A stretch of DNA of 64,000 nt from Streptomyces sp. ASQP_92 (GTDB taxonomy: Bacteria; Actinomycetota; Actinomycetes; Streptomycetales; Streptomycetaceae): assembly GCF_025399895.1 (NCBI RefSeq), contig NZ_JAODUA010000001.1:62001-126000 (forward strand), written 5' to 3'. Positions 9,191 to 16,599 of this stretch are shown here, one piece after another (position 1 is the stretch's first letter; every line of letters begins with the position of its first letter). The translations under genes and the position numbers were made by a program. The notes under the pieces are model-generated. The model did no database searches. It saw only the letters and a program-made list of their open reading frames with translations, and had not been told where the DNA came from.

Positions 9191-9472
9191 ATGAACCGCA
9201 GTGAGCTGGTGGCCGCGCTGGCCGACCGCGCCGAGGTGACTCGCAAGGACGCCGACGCCGTCCTGGCCGCTCTCGCCGAGACGGTCGGCGAGATCGTCGC
9301 CAAGGGCGACGAGAAGGTCACCATCCCCGGCTTCCTGACCTTCGAGCGCACCCACCGTGCCGCTCGTACCGCTCGTAACCCGCAGACCGGCGACCCGATC
9401 AACATCCCGGCCGGCTACAGCGTGAAGGTCTCCGCGGGCTCGAAGCTCAAGGAAGCCGCGAAGGGCAAGTAA
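9191..9472 (+). CDS. hup: HU-family nucleoid DNA-binding protein
   Basis: The 93-residue protein is a canonical short HU: MNRSELVAALADRAEVTRKD start, the GFLTFERTHRAARTARNPQT arm region with the NPQTG motif, and the basic C-terminus SKLKEAAKGK. HU dimers bend and compact DNA. It lacks the long lysine-rich tail of the second, HupS-type Streptomyces HU, so it is the HupA type. GGGAG sits 8 bp before the ATG and a strong terminator follows. Confidence 0.97.
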   Translation: MNRSELVAALADRAEVTRKDADAVLAALAETVGEIVAKGDEKVTIPGFLTFERTHRAARTARNPQTGDPINIPAGYSVKVSAGSKLKEAAKGK

Positions 9473-9512
9473 GCGCCCTTTGCTCTGCAAGGTCGCTCAG
9501 CAGCAACGCTGA

Positions 9513-9544
9513 GGGCGGCCACCCCGTGTTGGGGGTGGCCGCCC
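9513..9544 (+). terminator. Rho-independent terminator of hup
   Basis: A 13-bp perfect stem (GGGCGGCCACCCC with GGGGTGGCCGCCC), loop of 6, then TTT, 40 bp after the hup stop codon. Confidence 0.85.
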
Positions 9545-9595
9545 TTTCGCGTGCCGCGAGCCTGTCCGTCGGGTGCGGGCCGTGGTCGCCTCTTC

Positions 9596-9841
9596 GCGCA
9601 GTTCCCCGCGCCCCTGGGCCGGCTTTCGGCCTGCGGGCCGTGCGTGGCTGATCGCGCAGTTCCCCGCGCCCCTCAACCCTCTCGATCCTGCGAACCGTGC
9701 CCGCTTCTCGCGCAGTTCCCCGCGCCCCCAAAACCTCGGTCGGCCGCGGGTCGTGGTCGCTTCTCGCGCAGTTCCTCGCGCCCCCAAAGACCTCGGTCGG
9801 CTGCGGGTCGTGGTCGCTTCTCGCGCAGTTCCTCGCGCCCC
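9596..9841. repeat. Five-unit array of GCGCAGTTCCCCGCGCCCC repeat (copy 1)
   Basis: The 19-bp core starts at 9596, 9654, 9710, 9766 and 9823, a period of 56-58 bp; the last two cores carry CCTCGC instead of CCCCGC. The bases between cores are also related (for example CGGTCGG-C-TGCGGGTCGTGGTCGC in neighbouring units), so whole units were duplicated. The array fills the gap between the convergent hup and murA genes. The same array occurs at 16.2 kb (inverted) and 50.1 kb. Confidence 0.9.
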
Positions 9842-9876
9842 TGGCAGGACTGGTGGTGGCCCGCATCGGGCGACCT

Positions 9877-9918
9877 CAGCCCGTCCGGCGATTGAGGACG
9901 AGCGCCCTTCAGGCGCGA
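9877..9918. repeat. 42-bp companion element (copy 1)
   Basis: The element begins CAGCCCGTCCGGCG, continues TTGAGGACGAGCGCC and ends CAGGCGCGA. Copies of the same length occur at 16084-16125 (inverted) and 50384-50425, each time on the same side of the five-unit repeat array. Confidence 0.85.
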
Positions 9919-9950
9919 AGGGGGGTCCGGGGGCGCAGCCCCCGAGGGGG

Positions 9951-9967
9951 CTGGGGCTGCGCCCCAG
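9951..9967 (-). terminator. Hairpin just after the murA stop codon
   Basis: The inverted repeat CTGGGGC-TGC-GCCCCAG lies 4 bp beyond the murA stop on the minus strand, with a second GGGGGCGCAGCCCCC hairpin a little further. No T run follows, as is common in Streptomyces. Confidence 0.5.
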
Positions 9968-9971
9968 GGGG

Positions 9972-11312
9972 TTAGACCAGCGAACCGTTGGGGAGTTCGA
10001 CCTTCGCGCCGAGGCTCTCCAGCTTCTCCATGAAGTTCTCGTAGCCCCGGTTGATCAGATCGATCCCGTGCACCCGGGACGTACCCTGCGCCGCCAGCGC
10101 CGCGATGAGGTACGAGAAGCCACCCCGCAGGTCGGGGATGACCAGATCGGCGCCCTGGAGCTTGGTGGGGCCGCTCACGACCGCGGAGTGCAGGAAGTTG
10201 CGCTGCCCGAAGCGGCAGTCCGAACCGCCCAGGCACTCGCGGTAGAGCTGGATGTGCGCGCCCATCTGGTTGAGCGCCGAGGTGAAGCCGAGCCGCGACT
10301 CGTACACCGTCTCGTGGACGATGGACAGGCCGGTGGCCTGGGTGAGGGCGACGACCAGCGGCTGCTGCCAGTCCGTCTGGAAGCCGGGGTGCACGTCCGT
10401 TTCGAGCGCGATCGACTTGAGCGAGCCGCCGGGGTGCCAGAAGCGGATGCCCTCGTCGTCGATCTCGAAGGCGCCGCCGACCTTCCGGTAGGTGTTCAGG
10501 AACGTCATCATCGAGCGCTGCTGGGCGCCGCGGACGTAGATGTCTCCCTCGGTCGCCAGCGCGGCGGACGCCCACGAGGCGGCCTCCAGGCGGTCCGAGA
10601 GGGCCCGGTGGGTGTACCCGCCGAGGGTGTCGACACCGGTGACCCGGATGGTCCGGTCGGTGTCCATCGCGATGATCGCGCCCATCTTCTGCAGGACGCA
10701 GATGAGGTCCTCGATCTCCGGCTCCACCGCGGCGTTGGAGAGCTCGGTCACGCCCTCCGCCAGGACGGCGGTGAGCAGCACCTGCTCGGTCGCGCCGACC
10801 GAGGGGTAGGGCAGCGTGATCTTGCAACCGCGAAGACGCTGGGGCGCCTCCAGGTACTGGCCGTCGGCGCGCTTCTCGATGGTCGCGCCGAACTGGCGGA
10901 GCACCTCGAAGTGGAAGTCGATGGGCCGGCCGCCGATGTCGCAGCCGCCGAGGCCCGGGATGAAGGCGTGGCCCAGGCGGTGCAGGAGCGGGCCGCAGAG
11001 CAGGATCGGGATCCGCGAGGAACCCGCGTGCGCGTCGATGTCGGCGACGTTGGCGGACTCGACGTGGGACGGGTCGAGAATCAGCTCGCCCGGCTCGTCG
11101 CCGGGGCGGACGGTGACGCCGTGCAGCTGCAGCAGGCCCCGTACGACGCGTACGTCGCGGATGTCGGGCACATTGCGCAGTCTGCTCGGGCCGCTGCCGA
11201 GAAGGGCGGCGACCATCGCCTTCGGCACGAGGTTCTTCGCGCCGCGGACGCGGATCTCGCCCTCGAGCGGGGTTCCGCCGTGGACAAGCAGGACATCGTC
11301 TGTGCCGGTCAT
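9972..11312 (-). CDS. murA: UDP-N-acetylglucosamine 1-carboxyvinyltransferase
   Basis: The 446-residue enzyme adds enolpyruvate from PEP to UDP-GlcNAc, the first committed step of peptidoglycan synthesis. It shows the family start LEGEIRVRGAKNLVPKAMVA with the Lys-Asn pair, and the catalytic loop LGGCDIGGRPIDFHF with Cys124. Cys rather than Asp at this position predicts sensitivity to fosfomycin, unlike the Asp-type mycobacterial enzyme. The ATG at 11312 starts the conserved region; upstream codons in frame have no homology. It is divergent from yqgE across a 254-bp gap. Confidence 0.95.
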   Translation of the reverse strand: MTGTDDVLLVHGGTPLEGEIRVRGAKNLVPKAMVAALLGSGPSRLRNVPDIRDVRVVRGLLQLHGVTVRPGDEPGELILDPSHVESANVADIDAHAGSSRIPILLCGPLLHRLGHAFIPGLGGCDIGGRPIDFHFEVLRQFGATIEKRADGQYLEAPQRLRGCKITLPYPSVGATEQVLLTAVLAEGVTELSNAAVEPEIEDLICVLQKMGAIIAMDTDRTIRVTGVDTLGGYTHRALSDRLEAASWASAALATEGDIYVRGAQQRSMMTFLNTYRKVGGAFEIDDEGIRFWHPGGSLKSIALETDVHPGFQTDWQQPLVVALTQATGLSIVHETVYESRLGFTSALNQMGAHIQLYRECLGGSDCRFGQRNFLHSAVVSGPTKLQGADLVIPDLRGGFSYLIAALAAQGTSRVHGIDLINRGYENFMEKLESLGAKVELPNGSLV

Positions 11313-11566
11313 GAATCTCGCGTTCCGGAGTGGTCGGGCAAGGGGCAGGGATAAAGGGTAAGGGGCTTTCACCCCTGCCCCATAAGGCCTGGGAGGGTTC
11401 GGAGAGGTAATGAATTCGCTACAGCACGCTCCGCGCAGGAAGTTCACCACAGCGTCACGGGTTCTGGGCGGTCGCCGCGAGGGCGTGGCGGTCGGGTGAA
11501 ACGGGCGTGCGCCCCATTGCTGCCGTGCGCTCCCCGCTCGGCCCGCTTATGCGGGATCATGTCCGC

Positions 11567-12127
11567 ATGACCGAGGTGTCCTCGCTCACCGGGCGGCTGC
11601 TCGTCGCGACTCCCGCGCTCGCGGATCCCAACTTCGACCGCGCGGTGGTGCTGCTCCTCGACCACGACGAGGAGGGCACGCTCGGCGTGGTCCTGAACCG
11701 CCCGACGCCGGTCGGCGTGGGCGACATCCTGGAGTCCTGGGCGGGTCTGGCGGGCGAGCCCGGCGTGGTCTTCCAGGGCGGCCCGGTCTCCCTGGACTCG
11801 GCCCTGGGGGTCGCCGTCATCCCCGGTGACGAGGGGCCGCTCGGCTGGCGCCGGGTGTACGGGGCGATCGGCCTGGTCGACCTGGAGGCGCCCCCGGAAC
11901 TGCTCGCGGCGGCGCTCGGCTCGCTGCGGATCTTCGCCGGGTACGCGGGCTGGGGCCCCGGCCAGCTGGAGGACGAGCTCACCGAAGGCGCCTGGTACGT
12001 GGTCGAGTCGGAGCCCGGTGACGTCTCGTCCCCGGAACCGGAGAGCCTGTGGCGGGCGGTGCTGCGCCGCCAGCGCAGCGAGCTCGCGATGGTGGCCACC
12101 TATCCGGACGACCCCTCGCTCAATTGA
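11567..12127 (+). CDS. yqgE: YqgE/AlgH family protein (UPF0301)
   Basis: The 186-residue cytoplasmic protein carries the family hallmarks LTGRLLVATPALADPNFDRA, VVLLLDHDEEGTLGVVLNRP, VFQGGPVS and IFAGYAGWGPGQLEDEL. No biochemical activity is established. ATG at 11567 begins the conserved segment; the longer frame upstream runs into the divergent promoter region. It lies between murA and the DUF3039 gene. Confidence 0.92.
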   Translation: MTEVSSLTGRLLVATPALADPNFDRAVVLLLDHDEEGTLGVVLNRPTPVGVGDILESWAGLAGEPGVVFQGGPVSLDSALGVAVIPGDEGPLGWRRVYGAIGLVDLEAPPELLAAALGSLRIFAGYAGWGPGQLEDELTEGAWYVVESEPGDVSSPEPESLWRAVLRRQRSELAMVATYPDDPSLN

Positions 12128-12183
12128 CGGTGGGGCCGACGCGCCGCCACCGGGCGCGCTCGCCTTCAGTACCCTTGGTGGTT

Positions 12184-12477
12184 ATGAGCACTCTTGAGCC
12201 CGAGCGCGGGGCAGGTACGGGGACCCTCGTAGAGCCGACACCCCAGGTGTCGAACGGCGACGGCGACCACGAGCGCTTCGCCCACTACGTCCAGAAGGAC
12301 AAGATCATGGCGAGCGCGCTGGACGGCACGCCCGTCGTCGCGCTCTGCGGCAAGGTCTGGGTGCCGGGGCGCGACCCGAAGAAGTACCCGGTCTGCCCGA
12401 TGTGCAAGGAGATCTACGAGTCCATGGGCGCCGGTGGCGACAAGGACAAGGACAAGGGCGGCAAGGACAAGAAGTAG
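12184..12477 (+). CDS. DUF3039 small protein
   Basis: The 97-residue protein has the DUF3039 core HERFAHYVQKDKIMASALDG, VVALCGKVWVPGRDP and KYPVCPMCKEIYE, with three cysteines (C, CxxC) likely binding a metal, and a Lys/Asp/Gly-rich tail. It is conserved in actinobacteria but has no known function. It follows yqgE at 56 bp and ends before a 22-bp terminator. Confidence 0.9.
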   Translation: MSTLEPERGAGTGTLVEPTPQVSNGDGDHERFAHYVQKDKIMASALDGTPVVALCGKVWVPGRDPKKYPVCPMCKEIYESMGAGGDKDKDKGGKDKK

Positions 12478-12543
12478 GTCCGGGGCTTCCCGAGCGGCCC
12501 AGGAGGTCCGGGGCTTCCCGAGGTCCGAGCGGTCCGAGTGGTT

Positions 12544-12590
12544 CGAACGGCCCCCGGGGTGTGCGTCACGCACACCCCGGGGGCCGTTCG
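12544..12590 (+). terminator. 22-bp perfect hairpin terminator after DUF3039 gene
   Basis: Arms 12544-12565 and 12569-12590 are perfectly complementary around a TCA loop. It is one of the longest stems in the window and separates the DUF3039 gene from the sugar transporter operon. Confidence 0.85.
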
Positions 12591-12599
12591 CATGTGCGG

Positions 12600-12615
12600 A
12601 GTTGTCCAGACCTCT
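12600..12615. promoter_or_regulatory. dre-like (DasR operator) site before sugar ABC operon
   Basis: AGTTGTCCAGACCTCT matches 13 of 16 positions of the palindrome AGTGGTCTAGACCACT that I recall for the GntR-family regulator DasR. It lies about 100 bp before the substrate-binding gene. DasR represses GlcNAc and chitin-oligomer uptake genes, consistent with the downstream hexosaminidase. Site identity is inferred from motif match and context. Confidence 0.55.
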
Positions 12616-12672
12616 TGCGGGGGCTTTGCCTCCGCCATAACCTCCTCCCTGTTGTGCAGTATGCGAAACGCT

Positions 12673-12691
12673 CGTTGCGTATGTTGCAACG
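12673..12691. promoter_or_regulatory. CGTTGC-N7-GCAACG inverted repeat close to transporter start
   Basis: A perfect 6-bp dyad spaced by 7 bp lies about 22 bp before the GTG of the binding-protein gene, just upstream of its ribosome site. Its position suits a repressor operator, for example of the LacI or ROK type. No regulator gene is adjacent. Confidence 0.4.
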
Positions 12692-12712
12692 GTCATGGGG
12701 GGGATCCCTGTA

Positions 12713-14011
12713 GTGAAGCTCTCTGCCCGAACCGCCGTGCCGTTGGCGGCACTTGCCCTCGCCGGGCTGGCCGCCTGTGCCCCGCAGACGTCCGACAGCG
12801 GCGCGAAGAGCGACGACAAGAGCGGCACCCTGCGGGTCTGGCTCTTCCAGGAGGTGAACAACGGCCCCAAGCAGCACGTCGTCGACCGGGCCGTGGCCGC
12901 CTTCGAGAAGGCCCACCAGGGGGCCCGCGTCCAGGTCGAGTACATACCCGTCGAGTCCCGCGCCCAGAAGATCAAGGCCGCCTTCAACGACCCCGGCTCC
13001 GCGCCCGACCTGATCGAGTACGGCAACACGGACACGGCCGGCTATGTGAAGGACGGCGGACTCGCCGACGTGAGCGCCGAGTTCGCCGCCTGGGACGAGG
13101 CCAAGGACACCGACCCGACCGCGAAGCAGTCCGTCACGGTGGGCGGAAAGGTGTACGGCGCCCCGCTGTTCGTGGGCGTACGCGCGCTGTACTACCGCAC
13201 CGACGTCCTCAAGGAGCTGGGCCTCCCCGTGCCCGCGACCCAGGACGAGCTCATCGCGACCGCCAAGAAGATCCACCGGGCCAGGCCCGACCTCTACGGC
13301 CTCGCGGTCGGCGGCGCCTACACCTATGGGGCGCTGCCGTTCGTGTGGGCCAACGGTGGAGAACTGGCCACCGAGAACGGCGGAAAATACACCTCGGCCC
13401 TCGACACCGAGGCCGCCCGCAAGGGCATCACGGCCTACACCTCGCTCTTCGGCGACGACAACTGCCCCGCCGCCAAGTGCGCGCAGATGGGCGGCAACGC
13501 CACCGTCACCGCGTTCGCGGGCGGCAAGGCGGCCATGGCGATCGGCGGCGACTTCAACCACGCCGCCATCGAAGCCGGCTCCGTCAAGGGCAAGTACGCC
13601 GTCACACCGCTGCCGGGCCCGGCACCCGGCTCCATCGCACCGGCCTTCGCGGGCGGCAACAACGTCGGTGTGCTCAAGAGCAGTTCGCACCGCACGCTCG
13701 CCGTCGGCCTCATGGAGCAGCTCGCCGGCAAGGCCACCCAGCGCGAACTCTTCGACGCGATGGGCTTCCTGCCGACGTACACCGATGTGCGGGCCGACGT
13801 CGCGAAGAAGCAGCCGTTCGTGGAGCCGTTCGTCCGCACCCTCGCCGCGGGCGCCAAGTTCGTTCCCGCGTCGCCCGGTTGGGGCCAGATCGACTCCTCG
13901 CTGGTGCTGCCCACGATGTTCCAGGAGATCGTCAGCGGCAAGAAGGACGTGGCGAAGGCGTCGTCGGACGCGGCGAAGAAGATGAACGACGCGTTCGGGG
14001 CGGCGGGTTGA
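12713..14011 (+). CDS. Carbohydrate ABC transporter substrate-binding lipoprotein
   Basis: The 432-residue protein starts with a signal peptide and lipobox LAAC (Cys about residue 22) and then shows the family-1 solute-binding fold (GTLRVWLFQEVNNGPKQ, VQVEYIPVESRAQKIK, PDLIEYGNTDTAGYV). It should capture an oligosaccharide outside the membrane. GTG at 12713 is preferred to ATG at 12695 because GGGGGGA lies 9 bp before it. It leads an operon with two permeases and lies upstream of a hexosaminidase, so an amino-sugar oligomer is the likely ligand. The ATPase is not encoded here; many such Streptomyces importers share a common MsiK-type ATPase. Confidence 0.9.
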   Translation: MKLSARTAVPLAALALAGLAACAPQTSDSGAKSDDKSGTLRVWLFQEVNNGPKQHVVDRAVAAFEKAHQGARVQVEYIPVESRAQKIKAAFNDPGSAPDLIEYGNTDTAGYVKDGGLADVSAEFAAWDEAKDTDPTAKQSVTVGGKVYGAPLFVGVRALYYRTDVLKELGLPVPATQDELIATAKKIHRARPDLYGLAVGGAYTYGALPFVWANGGELATENGGKYTSALDTEAARKGITAYTSLFGDDNCPAAKCAQMGGNATVTAFAGGKAAMAIGGDFNHAAIEAGSVKGKYAVTPLPGPAPGSIAPAFAGGNNVGVLKSSSHRTLAVGLMEQLAGKATQRELFDAMGFLPTYTDVRADVAKKQPFVEPFVRTLAAGAKFVPASPGWGQIDSSLVLPTMFQEIVSGKKDVAKASSDAAKKMNDAFGAAG

Positions 14012-14016
14012 GCCCG

Positions 14017-14973
14017 GTGACCGACGCACGCCGGACGGCTCCGGCGCCCCCGGCCGTCCCCGCCCCCACCCCCGGGCGCGTACGCGGTCCCTCGGCGCGC
14101 CGGGCCGGCTGGACGCCTTGGCTGTATCTGGCCCCCGCCCTCGTCGTCCTCGGCGCGCTCCTGGTCTACCCGATCTACCAACTCGGCCTGATCTCCTTCC
14201 TGGAGTACACCCAGGCCCAGGTCAGCGGCGGCGAGCCGACCAGCTTCCAGGGCCTTGGCAACTACACCGAGCTGTTCTCGGACAGCCAGTTCTGGTCGGT
14301 GCTGCTCGCCACCCTCGTTTTCGCGGCCGCCTGCGTCCTGAGCACCCTCGCGGTCGGCTGCGCCCTGGCCGTCCTGCTGACCCGGGTACGGGCGCTGCCC
14401 CGGCTCGCGCTGATGCTGGCCGCGCTCGGCGCGTGGGCGACGCCCGCGATCACCGGCTCGACCGTGTGGATGTTCCTCTTCGACCCGGACTTCGGCCCGG
14501 TCAACCGCGTCCTGGGCCTCGGCGACCACTCGTGGACGTACGGCCGCTACAGCGCGTTCCTGCTCGTCCTGCTCGAAGTGGTGTGGTGCTCCTTCCCGTT
14601 CGTGATGGTCACGGTGTACGCCGGGATCCGGGCCGTCCCCGGCGAGGTCCTGGAGGCGGCCGCCCTCGACGGGGCCTCGCAGTGGCGGATCTGGCGCTCG
14701 ATCCTGGTGCCGATGCTGCGCCCGATCCTCACCGTCGTCACGATCCAGTCCGTCATCTGGGACTTCAAGGTGTTCACGCAGATCTACGTCATGACGAACG
14801 GGGGCGGCATCGCCGGACAGAACCTGGTCCTCAACGTGTACGCGTACCAGAAGGCGTTCGCCTCGTCGCAGTACAGCCTCGGCTCCGCGATCGGCGTGGT
14901 GATGCTGCTGATCCTGCTCGCGGCGACGCTGGTGTATCTGCGGCTGCTGCGCCGCCAGGGGGAGGAACTGTGA
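14017..14973 (+). CDS. Sugar ABC transporter permease (MalF-like)
   Basis: The 318-residue protein has six predicted membrane helices (first at about residue 32, WLYLAPALVVLGALLVYP) and the EAA loop for ATPase contact, EVLEAAALDGASQWRIWRSI, near residue 212. GTG at 14017 is taken as start; TTG at 14008 overlapping the previous stop is an alternative. The N-terminus is Pro/Ala-rich. Its stop overlaps the next permease start. Confidence 0.9.
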   Translation: MTDARRTAPAPPAVPAPTPGRVRGPSARRAGWTPWLYLAPALVVLGALLVYPIYQLGLISFLEYTQAQVSGGEPTSFQGLGNYTELFSDSQFWSVLLATLVFAAACVLSTLAVGCALAVLLTRVRALPRLALMLAALGAWATPAITGSTVWMFLFDPDFGPVNRVLGLGDHSWTYGRYSAFLLVLLEVVWCSFPFVMVTVYAGIRAVPGEVLEAAALDGASQWRIWRSILVPMLRPILTVVTIQSVIWDFKVFTQIYVMTNGGGIAGQNLVLNVYAYQKAFASSQYSLGSAIGVVMLLILLAATLVYLRLLRRQGEEL

Positions 14974-15824
14974 GGTCCCTGACCACCCTTTCCGCTGTAC
15001 GGATCCGCAGGCCCGGGCGGCTGATGGCCGAGGGTGCCGCGCTCCTGGTGGCCGCGGTGGTGGCCTTCCCGCTGTACTGGATGGCGCTGTCCGCGTTCAA
15101 ACCGGCGGGGGAGGTGCAGTCGAGCCACCCGAGGCCGTGGACCGTGTCCCCCTCCCTCGACTCCTTCCGCCGGGTGTTCGCGCAACAGGACTTCGGGCGG
15201 TACTTCCTCAACAGCCTGATCGTGGCCGGGTCGGTGGTGCTGCTCTCGGCGCTGATCGCCTTCCTCGCGGCGACGGCGGTGACCCGCTTCCGGTTCCGGT
15301 TCCGCACCACGCTGCTGATCATGTTCCTGGTGGCGCAGATGGTGCCGGTCGAGGCGCTGACGATCCCGCTGTTCTTCCTCATGCGGGACCTGGGGCAGCT
15401 CAACACGCTGGGTTCGCTGATCCTGCCGCACCTGGCGTTCTCGCTGCCCTTCGCGATCTGGATGCTGCGGGGGTTCGTGAAGGGGGTGCCGGTCGCCCTC
15501 GAGGAGGCGGCGGCGCTCGACGGTGCGAGCCGTACGCGTTTCCTGTGGCAGATCCTGTTCCCGCTGGTCTTCCCCGGGCTCGTGGCGACCAGCGTCTTCT
15601 CCTTCATCTCCGGGTGGAACGACTTCCTGTTCGCGAGGTCGTTCATCATCAGCGACACCTCGCAGTCCACGTTGCCGATGGCGCTGCTGGTGTTCTTCAA
15701 GCCGGACGAGAACGACTGGGGCGGGATCATGGCGGCGTCGACGGTCATGACCGTGCCGGTGCTGGTGTTCTTCGTGCTGGTGCAGCGGAGGTTGGTGGCG
15801 GGAATGGGGGGCGCCCTCAAATAA
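14970..15824 (+). CDS. Sugar ABC transporter permease (MalG-like)
   Basis: The 284-residue membrane protein has six helices and the EAA loop ALEEAAALDGASRTRFLWQI. GTG at 14970 overlaps the previous stop (GTGA) and sits behind GGGGGAGGA. With the preceding permease it forms the heterodimeric channel of the importer. Confidence 0.92.
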   Translation: MRSLTTLSAVRIRRPGRLMAEGAALLVAAVVAFPLYWMALSAFKPAGEVQSSHPRPWTVSPSLDSFRRVFAQQDFGRYFLNSLIVAGSVVLLSALIAFLAATAVTRFRFRFRTTLLIMFLVAQMVPVEALTIPLFFLMRDLGQLNTLGSLILPHLAFSLPFAIWMLRGFVKGVPVALEEAAALDGASRTRFLWQILFPLVFPGLVATSVFSFISGWNDFLFARSFIISDTSQSTLPMALLVFFKPDENDWGGIMAASTVMTVPVLVFFVLVQRRLVAGMGGALK

Positions 15825-16083
15825 CCCGACCCCGGCTCTCCCGGGGCTTCGCCCCGGCCCCGCGTGCGGGGTTCCCACCCACCGGGTTGGTTGGTTCCGG
15901 GCCCCCTGGGGCTCTGCCCCAGCCCCCGGGGGGTTCGCCCACCCACCCGCCCCTACGGCGGGGTTGGTTGGCTCCGGCCCTCCTGGGGCTCCGCCCCAGA
16001 CCCCGGGCACCTTTGCCCACCCGCCCGCCCGTGACGGGGGTTGGATGGTTCCGGGACCTCTGGGGCTCCGCCCCAGACCCCGT
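15825..16083. repeat. GC-rich hairpin repeats GGGGCTnnGCCCC after permease gene
   Basis: Four 13-bp palindromic hairpins lie at 15843-15855, 15908-15920, 15985-15997 and 16062-16074, the last three 77 bp apart, with related flanks (GGTTGGTTGG or GGTTGGATGG and CAGACCCCG). This looks like a decayed tandem array that also could terminate the transporter operon. No gene is present. Confidence 0.75.
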
Positions 16084-16125
16084 TCGCGCCTGAACGGCGC
16101 TCGTCCTCAAACGCCGGACGGGCTG
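16084..16125. repeat. 42-bp companion element (copy 2, inverted)
   Basis: This is the reverse complement of the element at 9877-9918: it opens TCGCGCCTGAACGGCGC and ends CGCCGGACGGGCTG. It lies next to the inverted five-unit array, keeping the same relative order as the other two loci. Confidence 0.85.
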
Positions 16126-16133
16126 AGGTGCTG

Positions 16134-16230
16134 GCCAGCACCGAGTAGTTACGGGCTGAGGTGTCCCGTGCGGGCCAGCACCGAGTAGTTAGGGGCTGAA
16201 GTGTCCCGTGCGGGCCGGCACCAAGTAGTT
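16134..16230. repeat. Three 40-bp tandem repeats
   Basis: Units with the core GCCAGCACCGAGTAGTT start at 16134, 16174 and 16214 (third copy GCCGGCACCAAGTAGTT). They lie between the companion element and the five-unit array. Confidence 0.85.
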
Positions 16231-16231
16231 G

Positions 16232-16474
16232 GGGGCGCGGGGAACTGCGCGACCAGCCACGCACGGTCCGCAGGATCGAGAGTCAGGGGCGCGAGGAACT
16301 GCGCGAGGAGCACGCACGGTCCGCAGACCGACGGGCGACCAGGGGCGCGAGGAACTGCGCGACCAGCCACGCACGGCCCGCAGACGAAAACCGGTCTTGG
16401 GGGCGCGGGGAACTGCGCGACCAGCCACGTACGGCGCGAGGACGAAAGGGAGTCGGGGGCGCGGGGAACTGCGC
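16232..16474. repeat. Five-unit repeat array (copy 2, inverted)
   Basis: The reverse complement of the 19-bp core (GGGGCGCGGGGAACTGCGC, or GAGG in place of GGGG in two units) starts at 16232, 16286, 16342, 16400 and 16456, a period of 54-58 bp. The rest of the gap up to 16599 is C-rich and shows no gene, only the ribosome site of the hexosaminidase. Confidence 0.9.
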
Positions 16475-16599
16475 GAAAGGCACCCCGGTCCTCTCAGCCC
16501 ACACCCCTCACCCCCAACGCCCCTCACCCCCCAACCCTCCCGCCCGGCTACACAACCCACCCCTGACCAGCCTCACCCACCCCACCCGAAAGGCCCCCG

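Noticed and set aside
9596..9841. CRISPR array
   Set aside because: Cores are 19 bp and degenerate, the sequences between them are related to each other, and no cas gene is in the window.
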